Source: Amycolatopsis cihanbeyliensis (GTDB lineage Bacteria > Actinomycetota > Actinomycetes > Mycobacteriales > Pseudonocardiaceae). From it: a stretch of DNA of 64,000 nt. Positions within the stretch are counted from its first letter, which is position 1. Each line of letters starts with the position of its first letter. The DNA is taken from contig NZ_VFML01000001.1 in assembly GCF_006715045.1 (NCBI RefSeq), positions 5,242,001-5,306,000 of the forward strand, read 5' to 3'. Shown here one piece after another: positions 34,648-43,713 of the stretch. A program made the position numbers and the translations under genes. The notes below the pieces were generated by a model that was not told the DNA's origin, did not search any database, and saw only the letters and a program-made list of their open reading frames with translations.

Positions 34648-35498
34648 GTGGCCCAGCAACAGCTCCCACCAGCGGTGATGAAGATCGTGTTGGGTAATGA
34701 ACTCGCCAGGCAGCGCGTCGATGCTGGGTTGACGCAGGACGATGCGGCGGAGATCTTGCGCTGCACCCAGCAGAAGATCGCGCATATCGAGTCTGGCAGT
34801 GGCATCCGGCCGAAGGAGTTGGATGCGCTGCTGGAACGCTACGGAACCAGCGAGGCCGATCAGGCGTACGTGAGGGATCTGCAGGCCGAAGGCAACCGCC
34901 GGACCAAGCGCGGGGCCTTCAGCACGCGGTTTCGCCAGCACATGCGGCTACTGGTCGATATGGAACCAAGTTGCCAGCGCTTCTTCTCGTATCAGGCTCT
35001 GGTCGTGCCCGGCCTGCTGCAGACCGAGCAGTACATGCGCACGCTATTCCGGGCTTGGCGCCCCTCGCCAAGTCGGGATCAGATCGACCGCGACACCACC
35101 GATCGGCTAGCGCGGCAACGGGTACTCGACAACACCGACCAGCAGTTCTGGTTCATCATCGACGAGGCCGCCCGCGCCGCATCACCGGCAGTGCGGAGAT
35201 CGTCAAAGAGCAGGTCCTGTGGCTGGTCGAGGCCCTGGATCGGCCGAACGTCGAGCTACAGATCGTGCCGTTCAGCACCGGTTACTACATGGGCCAAGGG
35301 CACGAATACACCATCTTCGGCTACGACACCAAGCCACCGGTCAGTATCGTTTACCTGGAACAACACGATGGTGGGACGTACGTGGACGACACCAAGCGAA
35401 CGACCCGGTACCTGACCTTGTGGGAGCAGCAGAAAGCCGCAGCGTCAGGCCCGGAGCAGACGCGTCGCTTCCTACTTGATCTCGCCGGCACCCTATGA
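34648..35498 (+). pseudogene. XRE/DUF5753-type regulator gene, frameshifted
   Basis: The gene starts at GTG 34648 after GGAGG. The N-terminal helix-turn-helix is LARQRVDAGLTQDDAAEILR, then CTQQKIAHIESGSGIRP. The DUF5753 part begins RFFSYQALVVPGLLQTEQYM and runs to FWFIIDEAARA. Near 35180 the frame shifts; the remainder, ITGSAEIVKEQVLWLVEALD to FLLDLAGTL, is in another frame ending at 35498. Homologues have DEAALRR at this point, so about two bases seem missing. It is a pseudogene unless this is a sequence error. The DUF397 partner gene follows. Confidence 0.75.
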
Positions 35499-35544
35499 CC
35501 TCGCAACTGACGAAGCAGGACACACACGAAGGACAGCAGCGGAG

Positions 35545-35943
35545 ATGACCTCCAACAACACCAGCACAACTCGCCGTAGTAGCGTCGTCGGAGCGTGGTT
35601 CAAGAGCACCTTCAGCAACCCGGACGGCAATCAGTGCGTCGAGGTCCTCTTCGACACCGATCTCATCCACATTCGCGACAGCAAGGACTGCGGTGCCGGC
35701 CCGATTCTGACCATCGCCGCCCGTCATTGGGCAACGTTTCTGGACGAAGTGGCTGGGGATGCACCGGCTGGTACAAGCACAGTAATACAGATCACGATCG
35801 ATGCAGACGGTGGAGCAAGCCTTCGGGCACTGCGTACTCCGAACAAGACCCTGTCGTACACCCCGGGCGAGTGGTCCGCGTTCGTCGCAGGCGTCTGCAA
35901 CGGGGAGTTCGATCTCCCCGGCACTGAAGCGCTTGCCGCCTGA
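35545..35943 (+). CDS. DUF397-domain protein, partner of the XRE/DUF5753 regulator
   Basis: The 132-residue protein starts MTSNNTSTTRRSSVVGAWFK at ATG 35545 with GCGGAG upstream. The DUF397 signature is WFKSTFSNPDGNQCVEVLFD, then IHIRDSKDCGAGPILTIAAR and the W-x-x-F block. A second, shorter DUF397-like half follows (LSYTPGEWSAFVAGVCNGEF). XRE/DUF5753-DUF397 pairs behave like toxin-antitoxin-like regulatory pairs in Streptomyces development. Here the regulator is frameshifted while the small partner is intact. Confidence 0.82.
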   Translation: MTSNNTSTTRRSSVVGAWFKSTFSNPDGNQCVEVLFDTDLIHIRDSKDCGAGPILTIAARHWATFLDEVAGDAPAGTSTVIQITIDADGGASLRALRTPNKTLSYTPGEWSAFVAGVCNGEFDLPGTEALAA

Positions 35944-36016
35944 GGCGCACTAGCTAGGGCTGGTTCTGGCCTGGCCACGAAGCTGCCTCGCCCGCCAGAA
36001 CGTAGACACGGCGACG

Positions 36017-36220
36017 ATGAGCACGCTTGCGCTCGATGCCCACGTTCTCCAGGTCGATCCAAAGATGCTGGCCCGGCTGGACGAGGTCAAGGCCGATCTG
36101 CTCGCCCGTCGACGACGAGCAAAGACGAGGGACGGCGTGGCGAGATCGAAGGAATCAAGATCAGGACCCAGATAGCCGAAGTATCCCGGCAGTCCTTCGC
36201 TACCAGCCTACCCGTCGACT
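36017..36220 (+). pseudogene. Integrase/recombinase C-terminal remnant
   Basis: The frame starting MSTLALDAHVLQVDPKMLAR continues LDEVKADLLARRRRAKTRD. After a frameshift a second frame reads EGRRGEIEGIKIRTQIAEV to the stop at 36220. Actinobacterial recombinases end with a comparable L-x-E-I/V-x-x-L-x-x-R...G-W-L-G-E-I/V-E-G-L segment. Only about 65 residues are left and the frame is broken. It marks a past insertion event next to the TIR cassette. Confidence 0.4.
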
Positions 36221-36375
36221 GAGCGGAAGAGCTGCCCCGCCAGGGCGTTTCCTATGTTCGCTTCCTGCCGTGTTCCCGGTCCCGGTCGAACCTGTCGGCC
36301 GCGGGTCGAGCGACGAAAAGCAGATCGACATCGCGCCTGGATACAGGCCTGTCATCGGGCAGGAAGCGCGGCTCC

Positions 36376-36510
36376 TTATCGCCGCAGCCAGACCATGATC
36401 GGTGCCGGGATGACGGTTTCTCGGTAGGTGATGGTGAGCTTGTCGTTGCGGGTGGTGCGCCCCGCCGTACTTGAACAGGTGGTAGGACCGCTCCACCACG
36501 ATCACCCGCA
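36376..36510 (-). pseudogene. IS5-type transposase C-terminal remnant
   Basis: On the minus strand VVERSYHLFKYGGA (one frame) is followed, in a second frame, by TRNDKLTITYRETVIPAPIM and VWLRR up to a stop at 36376. This mirrors the end of IS5-type transposases (VVER-F-N-x-x-K...R-Y-D-K-x-x-x-T-Y...W-L). It is a frameshifted scrap with no upstream part. Confidence 0.55.
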
Positions 36511-36558
36511 CAGCAGTTCTCAGGCGCCGAAGCCGCGTGGCGCCGTCGCTCGGCTGAC

Positions 36559-37083
36559 ATGATGCGCGGCGTGACGGACGACATCAGTAGCAGGCTCTGG
36601 AACGCCGGCGTGAGTACTCAGGACGATGCCGTCGCCGGTGAGAACTATCAGAACGCCGTCCTGGAGCAATACAAGCTGTACGTGGAGATGGCGGACCGGG
36701 TCAGCGCGCGCCGGGCGCTTGCCAACACCTTCTTTCTGGCCCTCAACACGTCGATCTTCACCGTCATCGGCGTAGCGTGGCCAGCGAGGCTGGTGGCCAC
36801 GCCGTGGTGGCTCGTCATCCCGCTAGCGGCGCTGCTCGCGGAGTGCGCGGCCTGGTTCTACCTGGTTCGCTCGTACCGGCAGCTGAACACGGCCAAGTAC
36901 CAGGTGGTCGGAGCGCTGGAAGAACGGCTTCCGGCGTCGCCGTACTGGAAAGCGGAGTGGGTGGCACTCGGCGAAGGGCGCGACCGATCGAGGTACTGGC
37001 CGCTGACGCACCTGGAGCAGTGGGTACCGGTCCTGTTCGGTTCGATCTACTTGGCTGGATTCGTGGTCGCTCTTGTTGCCTGA
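36559..37083 (+). CDS. RipA-like membrane protein
   Basis: The 174-residue protein starts at ATG 36559 (a GTG at 36571 may be the true start). A helical head, NYQNAVLEQYKLYVEMADRV, is followed by SARRALANTFFLALNTSIFT, two hydrophobic helices (LVIPLAALLAECAAWFYLV), a soluble loop (YRQLNTAKYQVVGALEERLP) and a last helix (VLFGSIYLAGFVVALVA). This matches the RipA family of small oligomeric membrane proteins by my recognition. It precedes a TIR-like gene by about 40 bases, so the two may form an operon in which it is the membrane partner. Confidence 0.65.
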   Translation: MMRGVTDDISSRLWNAGVSTQDDAVAGENYQNAVLEQYKLYVEMADRVSARRALANTFFLALNTSIFTVIGVAWPARLVATPWWLVIPLAALLAECAAWFYLVRSYRQLNTAKYQVVGALEERLPASPYWKAEWVALGEGRDRSRYWPLTHLEQWVPVLFGSIYLAGFVVALVA

Positions 37084-37123
37084 AAGGATCGTAGGCCCTG
37101 ACCACCTCTGGTAAGACGGATCT

Positions 37124-39172
37124 GTGCGAGAGCGATTACGGTTGGCTGGCGAGGTGGTGATGAGGGCGCTCGCCTATTCGGGTGAGAGCCGGACGCGGCT
37201 CTATGATGATCTTGCGTCCCGCTACTTCGAGGCCTGCGGCGCCACGGACACGATGCCGATCCAGACCCTGGCGCGCAGGGCATCGGAGGAACGCACGCAG
37301 GCCAACCTGAGCCTGCCAGCCGAGGTGGCACGGCTGGTGGACCAACAGAAAGACCTGAACCATCGGCCGATCGAACTTCCGGACGGCTACTTCAGTTTCG
37401 TCGTCGAGGACGGGCTGGTGCATTCGAAGGCAAACGACGGGTTGGTGTGGACGCTGCCGTTGAGCGTGTCCATCCCGGCGTGGGAACAGGTTGCCGACGA
37501 CCGGGACATGCCGCGGCTGTGGGTGCTGGACGACGGTGAAGGCAACGGCTACTCGCGATGGTTGTCGCTGCCCGACCTGATCGCGGCCGGCGGCTTTCCG
37601 CGGATGCAGGACGCTCGCGACGTGCTGAGCACGGGGACACGCCATGGTCACTTTTACGCCTTCGTCTCACATCGATGGCGTAGCCCCACCCACCCAGACC
37701 CGGGCGGGCACCAGGCACGCCTGGTCGCGTGGCGGCTGTTCGGCGCACTCTGCGAGGCGGTACGGGCAGCACACCGACGTGGGCTGCACAACCCGCGCCA
37801 GGTGGCCAGGCGGCTTGACGTACCCATCGGGCCCGCGGGATCCCCGCTCGCCGAGAGCATTCTCGTCAACGTTCTGCGGGATGCTCTCGACGAGAGCTCC
37901 CTGGCCGACGCGGCCGTGGAGGTCACGTCGATCGCCGGACACGTGGACGATCTCGGCGCCGCGCAGGCCCGCTCGGACGGCGGCCTCACCCACCTCGCCG
38001 AACTCGTCGCAGGCCTACCGATACTGCGTGCGCTGCTGAGGCACCTGCATGTCTGGTACGACTACACCTGCATGCCGCAGGCCCCGCGCACCGCCGAGGA
38101 ACAGGCGATATTCGACCGTACCCTGCGACGCCTGCTGGCAGTGCAGTGCAGTGCGCGCACACTCATCCTGCTCGACGACACCCTCGACTATCTCGGCCGG
38201 GCGTGGTGCAACCTCGAGTCGAATACCGCCGTCCGGCTGTCCGGCATGGTCGACATCGTGTCGTTCGATGAAAAGCCGCGCCTCGGCAGGCAGCGCGAGC
38301 CGTATGACCTCATGCGTCTCGTCGGTGACCGGCAACAGGTGGCCTGGCGCGGCGTGCTGGACACCGAGGTGTTTCGCGTCCAGTCACCCGAGGAATGCAT
38401 GCGCAGGCTCGAGCTCGCCATGGCGGATCCGGGCGATCTGCCCTTCCTCTACAACGCCCTGCGATCTGCGGTCCACGCTCCGACCAGGGACGCCGGTGAG
38501 ACCAGTCTCGTCACCGGCGTCCTACCTCTACCCACCGTGGAAAACGGCGGGCTATTCCTCGTGCCGGACTACCGGCAGCGGCGGCAGCGGCCCGTTGAGG
38601 AGCCGCCACCTCACGTCGTCGGGTCCCTCGACATCCACTTGAACCTCGACGATGTCGAGATCGCGCCGTCGTACCAACCGCTCGCCCATGCGGCGCGGCC
38701 GTCGTGTCACATCGCCGTTCTCGCCGCCTGCGAGGGTGAGGCTATGGTGCTCACCGCAGCGGTCCTGCGCGCGAGAGACGAGCTGGAGGTCCTGCTGAGC
38801 GCGCGAGTCGCCTCGACGAGTTGGCTATCGGTCGATCCCGTGCCGGTCGGCCATCGCAGCGACGGTGCCCTGCGTTCCGTCCCGACTACCGCGGACCTGT
38901 GGGCGATCGTCCGCCGCCGTAGCCACCGCGCTGATGACGACGTCACTGAAGCACTGGCTCGCATGCTGGAGGACGCGGGCACACCTGCCGTGCACATCGA
39001 GATCGACCGGAAGAACGACAATGTCACCGTCGTGGCCGCCGACCAGGTGGCCGACCGGCCGCACAGCCTGGTCGTACGCAACAATATCCACCTACCTCAC
39101 CATCCCCAGGGGTTGCAGTACCGCCATCTCATGCGCCACCTCCTGCAACCGAAGCTGCCGATCAATGAGTGA
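37124..39172 (+). CDS. TIR-like domain protein, putative immune effector
   Basis: The protein is 682 residues from GTG 37124, or 670 from ATG 37160, which has GAGG upstream. Residues of about 170-380 show a TIR-like arrangement: HFYAFVSHRWRSPTHPDPGG, then LHVWYDYTCMPQAPRTAEE, then ARTLILLDDTLDYLGRAWC followed by NLE. The S-H-R-W start, W-Y-D-Y second strand and R-x-W-C-x-x-E end correspond to TIR boxes, with the glutamate as candidate catalytic residue for NAD or nucleotide cleavage. The N-terminal 170 and C-terminal 300 residues are unrecognised. It is followed by an overlapping helical-repeat gene. An abortive-infection role is inferred. Confidence 0.6.
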   Translation: MRERLRLAGEVVMRALAYSGESRTRLYDDLASRYFEACGATDTMPIQTLARRASEERTQANLSLPAEVARLVDQQKDLNHRPIELPDGYFSFVVEDGLVHSKANDGLVWTLPLSVSIPAWEQVADDRDMPRLWVLDDGEGNGYSRWLSLPDLIAAGGFPRMQDARDVLSTGTRHGHFYAFVSHRWRSPTHPDPGGHQARLVAWRLFGALCEAVRAAHRRGLHNPRQVARRLDVPIGPAGSPLAESILVNVLRDALDESSLADAAVEVTSIAGHVDDLGAAQARSDGGLTHLAELVAGLPILRALLRHLHVWYDYTCMPQAPRTAEEQAIFDRTLRRLLAVQCSARTLILLDDTLDYLGRAWCNLESNTAVRLSGMVDIVSFDEKPRLGRQREPYDLMRLVGDRQQVAWRGVLDTEVFRVQSPEECMRRLELAMADPGDLPFLYNALRSAVHAPTRDAGETSLVTGVLPLPTVENGGLFLVPDYRQRRQRPVEEPPPHVVGSLDIHLNLDDVEIAPSYQPLAHAARPSCHIAVLAACEGEAMVLTAAVLRARDELEVLLSARVASTSWLSVDPVPVGHRSDGALRSVPTTADLWAIVRRRSHRADDDVTEALARMLEDAGTPAVHIEIDRKNDNVTVVAADQVADRPHSLVVRNNIHLPHHPQGLQYRHLMRHLLQPKLPINE

Positions 39173-40019
39173 CGCCCTGTTCAACGCGCTGGCCGCGGCA
39201 CACCACAGCGGTGACGATCTGACCTTTACGCGGCTGTGCGAGGAGAACGCCCAATGGATCGCCGCCAACTGGGTCACCTGGTCACGGGTACCACCGGAAC
39301 TCCGTGAACAGATGAAAGCTGATCCGGCGCAACTGCAACGCAGCGGCCAGCTTGTCTTCCGCATCGCGGCTGAACTCGATCTCATCGGCTACCGGCAACC
39401 GATGGACCACATGCGGGGGGCCACTGGCCCGTCTCCCGTCGTGCGGTTCGAGAACACTGTGCACGAGGCCCGGCAACGTGCGGAGAACGGCGAACACGAG
39501 GAGTGCAGGTCGTTGTTGCTCGACGCCATCGGGGAGCTGGAAGGAAACGCCGGCGCGGAAGCCATTCTCGCGCAGGGCCACGTCGAACTCGCCATGGCCG
39601 ATGCCCGGCTCGGCGACCTGCCATCCGCGATCGACCATCTCCACACGGCCCGCGACCTCGAACAGCGGGCTGGACACGTGTACCACCTCACGTCCGCATC
39701 TCTGCTTGACGCGTTCACCGTCGCGCTGCGCCGCGACCCCGAGACCATCGCGGTACGAGACACCATCGCTCACGCCCAGATGCTCAGCGACATCGGACAG
39801 TTCGCCGAGAGCAACGCCGAGCTCGCACGACTAGCCCGCAGCGATCACTATCTCGGCAAGGTGTACGGGCTCACCGGACTCAACCACTTCCGGCTCGGCG
39901 ATCTCGCCGCCGCACATGACTACACCTCACGTGCGGTGGCAGAGTGCGAGCGCGCGGGCGACCGGGCGGGCGTGACGATCTACACCACGAACTTGCGGGC
40001 GATCGAGCGCACCAGTTGA
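39165..40019 (+). CDS. TPR-like helical-repeat protein coupled to the TIR-like gene
   Basis: This 284-residue protein starts MSDALFNALAAAHHSGDDLT at ATG 39165, overlapping the upstream stop by 8 bases. It is helical, with repeat-like units: ENGEHEECRSLLLDAIGELE, AILAQGHVELAMADARLGDL, AIDHLHTARDLEQRAGHVYH, then GKVYGLTGLNHFRLGDLAAA and HDYTSRAVAECERAG. These have the A-x-x-x-L-G-D and H/Y-x-x-A-L features of TPR motifs. It is probably a sensor, scaffold or regulator for the TIR-like enzyme. Confidence 0.7.
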   Translation: MSDALFNALAAAHHSGDDLTFTRLCEENAQWIAANWVTWSRVPPELREQMKADPAQLQRSGQLVFRIAAELDLIGYRQPMDHMRGATGPSPVVRFENTVHEARQRAENGEHEECRSLLLDAIGELEGNAGAEAILAQGHVELAMADARLGDLPSAIDHLHTARDLEQRAGHVYHLTSASLLDAFTVALRRDPETIAVRDTIAHAQMLSDIGQFAESNAELARLARSDHYLGKVYGLTGLNHFRLGDLAAAHDYTSRAVAECERAGDRAGVTIYTTNLRAIERTS

Positions 40020-40254
40020 CCACCGATACGACCAATTCGCGTAACGAGTTGCGCCTACAGCACGCCGACGTTACCTGGCCCACCTTCACTGGGACAAGCT
40101 GTGGGTGGGGCATGTGCGAACGATGTTCGAAGCCTGTTCCTGGCCCCGCATGACCGACTCGGCTCATCGTTCGGGTATCCTCCCTTCCGGTCAGCTATCA
40201 CACCAGCCGACCTTGGTGCACCCGCCTTCCACACTTCGCCTCCGCACAGTCGCG

Positions 40255-40338
40255 GCCGGTGCGGGCCACGGTTTCCGGCGCCTTCACTGACTGGGAATCG
40301 ATGACGACCGCGACCGCGCTCGGCAGGTAGCGGTCGAG
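40255..40338 (-). pseudogene. IS5-type transposase internal remnant
   Basis: The minus strand reads LDRYLPSAVAVVIDSQSVKA, then PETVARTG. The V-x-I/V-D-S-Q-S-V-K-x-x-E block is the first catalytic aspartate region of many IS5-type transposases. No intact frame surrounds it. It is one of several IS5-type scars in the window. Confidence 0.55.
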
Positions 40339-41019
40339 GGCGTGGCCGAGGACGGTGCGGGAGGAGACGCGGGTGCCTTTAACGGCTGCCGTCCCAAGCG
40401 CTCACCCATGGCTATCACCTCCAGCCGTCGAGGGCGGGTCGTCGCCCGGGTCCTGCTTCCCCGGTGAGGTATCAGGTCTTCCGCAGGCAGCAGGGCCTCT
40501 ACGTAGCGGGCGACTTTCTTGACAGCGACAGGAGCGGCAGCGCCGATTCCGAACGCGATCAACCCACTGTTGATGATCCCGGCGGTGGCGACCGCGGCTG
40601 TGGTCACTCCAGCGATCCCGAGATTGACCAAGATCGACGCCGCATAGACACCACCAGGTCCTCAGGGCTGAGCCTAGGGCCAGCCCTTGACCCGCCGGGT
40701 CGCCTCCACGAACAGCACGCCAAGGTTCGCCACCGCACCCAGTACACCCCACACCGCCGCCGCGACATCAAACGGGAACAGCGGGTCCACCCCACCTCGG
40801 CTACCTGGCTCGCCTTACCGTTCCACCACAACCGCCACCAGGCAACCACCACGGCAAACCTCGCCGATGCCCCGGCCGAGACCGAGCGTTACTCGGGTGA
40901 GTACGTCAAGGCGGGAAGTTTAATGATAACACAATGCGACAAGACGTTACTTTCCGTCAGCGCGATATTTCTAATGGCTACCGACAGATCGGACGCCGAG
41001 GAGGACTCGGGGTGTGGCC
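40339..41019. other. Degenerate region with traces of small membrane proteins
   Basis: On the minus strand a 115-codon frame (40284-40631, TTG start) begins VNLGIAGVTTAAVATAGIIN and continues SGLIAFGIGAAAPVAVKKVA, a credible membrane segment, but its 3' part overlaps the transposase scrap. Just upstream a 38-codon frame (40674-40790, GTG start) reads DPLFPFDVAAAVWGVLGAVA then NLGVLF. Both look like pieces of small membrane proteins. No complete gene can be defended. An AT-rich spot lies at 40910-40975. Confidence 0.35.
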
Positions 41020-41063
41020 TGCGGCGGAAGGCCGAGGGGCGGGGGAGTGCACCTTCCGCCGCA
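41020..41063. terminator. Perfect 12-bp stem hairpin
   Basis: TGCGGCGGAAGG (41020-41031) and CCTTCCGCCGCA (41052-41063) are exact inverted copies around a 20-base loop. It is GC-rich and has no U-tract. It lies in the gap before the STAND gene and could end transcription on either strand or act as a regulatory structure. Confidence 0.45.
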
Positions 41064-41333
41064 GCCGGGTCCAGTCAACGACGGATGATCTTCGATATCC
41101 AGAGCGTGCGTGCGGCGGCTACGCGGCGCGAATCAGGCCTCGTCTCCGCATGCCAGCGGATCAGCGAGAACCCGATGTCGGAAGGCAACATCCGGCTTTA
41201 CGTTGACGAGTGCCCGAGCACAAGCGATTGGAGCCTGTTTCTGAACCCCGCCTGTGCGGGTCGTGTGCTCCGGGTGGGTGGTCCTGCGTGATTGCGCCCT
41301 GGGGATGGTGGTCGTGGCGACACACTGGTGTCC

Positions 41334-43505
41334 GTGTCGGATGGGGCGGGTGTTCGTAACGAGGCCGATGGTGGGGTGGCTGGTCCGGTGGTGCAGGCCG
41401 GGTCGATCCAGCACGTCTCGCTGACCGGGGCAGGTCAAGCTGAAGTTGGTGGGCCTCAGTCGCCGCCGCGGCAGTTGCCGTTGGCGATCCGGGATTTCAC
41501 CGGTCGTACCGAGCATGTGGCTGCGCTGGATGCGCTGGTACCTGGCGATGAGGCGGGTGCGGGTGCGGTGGTGGTGTCGGCGGTGGATGGTGCGGCGGGG
41601 ATGGGGAAGACCACGCTGGCGGTGCACTGGGCGCATCGGGTGCAGGATCGGTTTCCCGGCGGCACGTTGTATGTGAATCTGCGCGGTTACGGGCCGGGTG
41701 ATCCCGCCACGCCGGGTGAGGTGCTGGAGGGGTTCCTGCGTGCGCTCGGGGTTGCGCCCGAGCGGATCCCGGTGGGTGTGGAGGCGCAGGCGGGGTTGTT
41801 CCGGTCGCTGCTGGCCGGACGGCGCGTGTTGATCGTGTTGGATAACGCGAATAGTGCGGGGCAGGTGCGGCCGTTGCTGCCTGGTAGTCCGGGGTGTTTG
41901 GTGGTGGTGACCAGCCGGGACAGTTTGACCGGGTTGGTGGTGACCGAGGGCGCGGCCCGGTTGACCCTGGATTTGCTGACCGAGCCGGAGGCGGTCGCGC
42001 TGGTGGGCGGGATCGTGGGGGCGGAGCGGGCGGCGGCCGAGCCGGGCGCGGTGCGGGAGTTGGTGCGGTATTGCGGGCGGTTGCCGTTGGCGGTGCGGAT
42101 CGCGGCCGGGTACGCCGCCGCCCCGCACACCACCGTGGGTGAGGTAGTGGCGGAGCTGGCGGATGAGCGGTCCCGGCTGGAGGTGTTGAGCCGAGGTGGG
42201 GATGAGCGGGCGGCGGTGGAGTCGGTGTTCGACTGGTCCTACCAGCGCCTGGACAGCACGCAGGCGTTGGTGTTCCGGCGGGTGGGGTTGCATCCGGGGC
42301 CGGAGTTCTGTCTCGAGGTAGCCGCCGCGGCCACCGGCCTGGACCTTCCAGTGGTACGGCGGGTGCTGGGTGGGCTGGTCGAGGCGCATCTGGTGGAGCC
42401 GGTGGGGCGGGGCCGGTACCGGTTGCACGACCTGTTGCGTGCCTACGCCGCCCATCGCGCCGCCCTCGACGACCTGCCCGGCCAGCGCGAGGCTCTCCGG
42501 GAGCGGGTGTGGCAGTGGTACGCCCACCACGCCAAAACCGCCCACCAGGTCCTGCACCCCGCGCACCGCGACTGGTATCCCGCGCTGCGCCTGGACACCG
42601 ACACCCGCCCGGAACTGGACCTCGGCGACCCCGCACAAGCATTGGCGTGGCTGGAGGCGGAGCAGGACAACCTGGTGGCGGCGGCCCGCGACGCCGACCG
42701 GCACGGCCACCTCCCCCTCACCCTCCTGCTCACCACCACCACCGGATGGATCCTGTTTCGGATGGGGCGGTGGGAGGACCGGCTCGACCTCCACCAGCGG
42801 GCGGTGGCCGCGGCCCGCCGCGGCGGGGACCGCACCACCGAAACCTCCGCCCTGCTGGATCTGGGCCAAACACAGCGGGCCCCTGGGCGGTGGCAGGACG
42901 CGCACGAGACCCTCCTGGCCGGGCTGGCGCTGGCCCGCGACCTCCACCACCCAGCACTACAGGCCGGTGCGCTCGCGGACCTCGGTTGGGTGTGCCTGGA
43001 TCAAGGGCACTACACCCAGGCGCGGGAGTACTTGCTGGAGGCGTTGCCCCTGGCACCCGGTGCCCAGCACGGACGCCTGGAGGGGGTGATCGAGGGCAAC
43101 CTCAGCGAAGCGTGCGCGGGGCTGGGTGACTACCGCCAAGCCCTGCACCACGCCGAGCGCAGCCTCCCCCTTCGCCGCCAAGCCCACGACCGCCAAGGCG
43201 AAGCCATCGCGCTGCACCAGCTCGCCCGCGCCTGGCACGGCCTGGGCGAGCACCCCGAGGCGATTGCGCTGTGCGAGCAAGCCCTCCACATCGAAGGCCA
43301 CCACCGCAGCCCGGACGTCACCGCTGGGATTTTGGACGCCCTCGGCGCCTGCTTGCGCGACACCGGCCACCGTGAGCGGGCCTTGCGCTGCTGGCGCGAG
43401 GCCCTGGACCTCTACCACCAACTCGGCCACCACCACGCCGACGACCTCCGTGACCGCCTGCACGCACTCGAAGCCACCGACCCCGGACTGCCGCGATCGC
43501 ACTGA
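41334..43505 (+). CDS. STAND-family NB-ARC/TPR NTPase
   Basis: The protein has about 723 residues (GTG 41334; GTGs at 41328 and upstream are alternatives). The N-terminal 60 residues are low in complexity (AGPVVQAGSIQHVSLTGAGQ). The NTPase follows: FTGRTEHVAALDAL, Walker A DGAAGMGKTTLAVHWAH, Walker B GRRVLIVLDNANS, sensor VVVTSRDSLTGL and the G-L-P-L-like motif YCGRLPLAVRIAAG. A winged-helix part and AYAAHR linker precede C-terminal TPRs (LGDYRQALHHAERSLPLRRQ, LGEHPEAIALCEQAL). It lacks the AfsR DNA-binding head. Possible signal-transduction or immune ATPase; no effector domain is visible. Confidence 0.82.
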   Translation: MSDGAGVRNEADGGVAGPVVQAGSIQHVSLTGAGQAEVGGPQSPPRQLPLAIRDFTGRTEHVAALDALVPGDEAGAGAVVVSAVDGAAGMGKTTLAVHWAHRVQDRFPGGTLYVNLRGYGPGDPATPGEVLEGFLRALGVAPERIPVGVEAQAGLFRSLLAGRRVLIVLDNANSAGQVRPLLPGSPGCLVVVTSRDSLTGLVVTEGAARLTLDLLTEPEAVALVGGIVGAERAAAEPGAVRELVRYCGRLPLAVRIAAGYAAAPHTTVGEVVAELADERSRLEVLSRGGDERAAVESVFDWSYQRLDSTQALVFRRVGLHPGPEFCLEVAAAATGLDLPVVRRVLGGLVEAHLVEPVGRGRYRLHDLLRAYAAHRAALDDLPGQREALRERVWQWYAHHAKTAHQVLHPAHRDWYPALRLDTDTRPELDLGDPAQALAWLEAEQDNLVAAARDADRHGHLPLTLLLTTTTGWILFRMGRWEDRLDLHQRAVAAARRGGDRTTETSALLDLGQTQRAPGRWQDAHETLLAGLALARDLHHPALQAGALADLGWVCLDQGHYTQAREYLLEALPLAPGAQHGRLEGVIEGNLSEACAGLGDYRQALHHAERSLPLRRQAHDRQGEAIALHQLARAWHGLGEHPEAIALCEQALHIEGHHRSPDVTAGILDALGACLRDTGHRERALRCWREALDLYHQLGHHHADDLRDRLHALEATDPGLPRSH

Positions 43506-43675
43506 CGTCCAGTTCTGTCCACTTCTTGAGGGTGATCAGGGCACTGAGCGGTCTCCGATCGTGCGCCATGATCGTGATCGTGGGACGCGTTCCAGGTCCA
43601 GGGCGTTCCGCAGCGCGGTCGGCGACCGTGGTGTGCGTTCCGAGGCGGGTGGCAGGCTCGCGCTGATCCGCTCGA

Positions 43676-43713
43676 CGCTTGACCGCGGTCGCGGTCGCGG
43701 TCGTGGTCAAGCG
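43676..43713. terminator. Hairpin downstream of the STAND gene
   Basis: CGCTTGACC (43676-43684) and GGTCAAGCG (43705-43713) are perfect inverted copies. The loop between them is a run of GGTCGC hexamers that can also pair. It lies 170 bases past the STAND stop, between converging genes, and is a good transcription terminator candidate. Confidence 0.5.

Noticed and set aside
40922..41291. Open frame starting MITQCDKTLLSVS before the STAND gene
   Set aside because: No homology recognised, it spans the 12-bp hairpin, and composition changes abruptly. Too weak to call.
43683..43708. GGTCGC hexamer run considered as a variable tandem repeat
   Set aside because: Only about three to four units, and it forms the loop of a longer hairpin. 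A terminator is the simpler reading.
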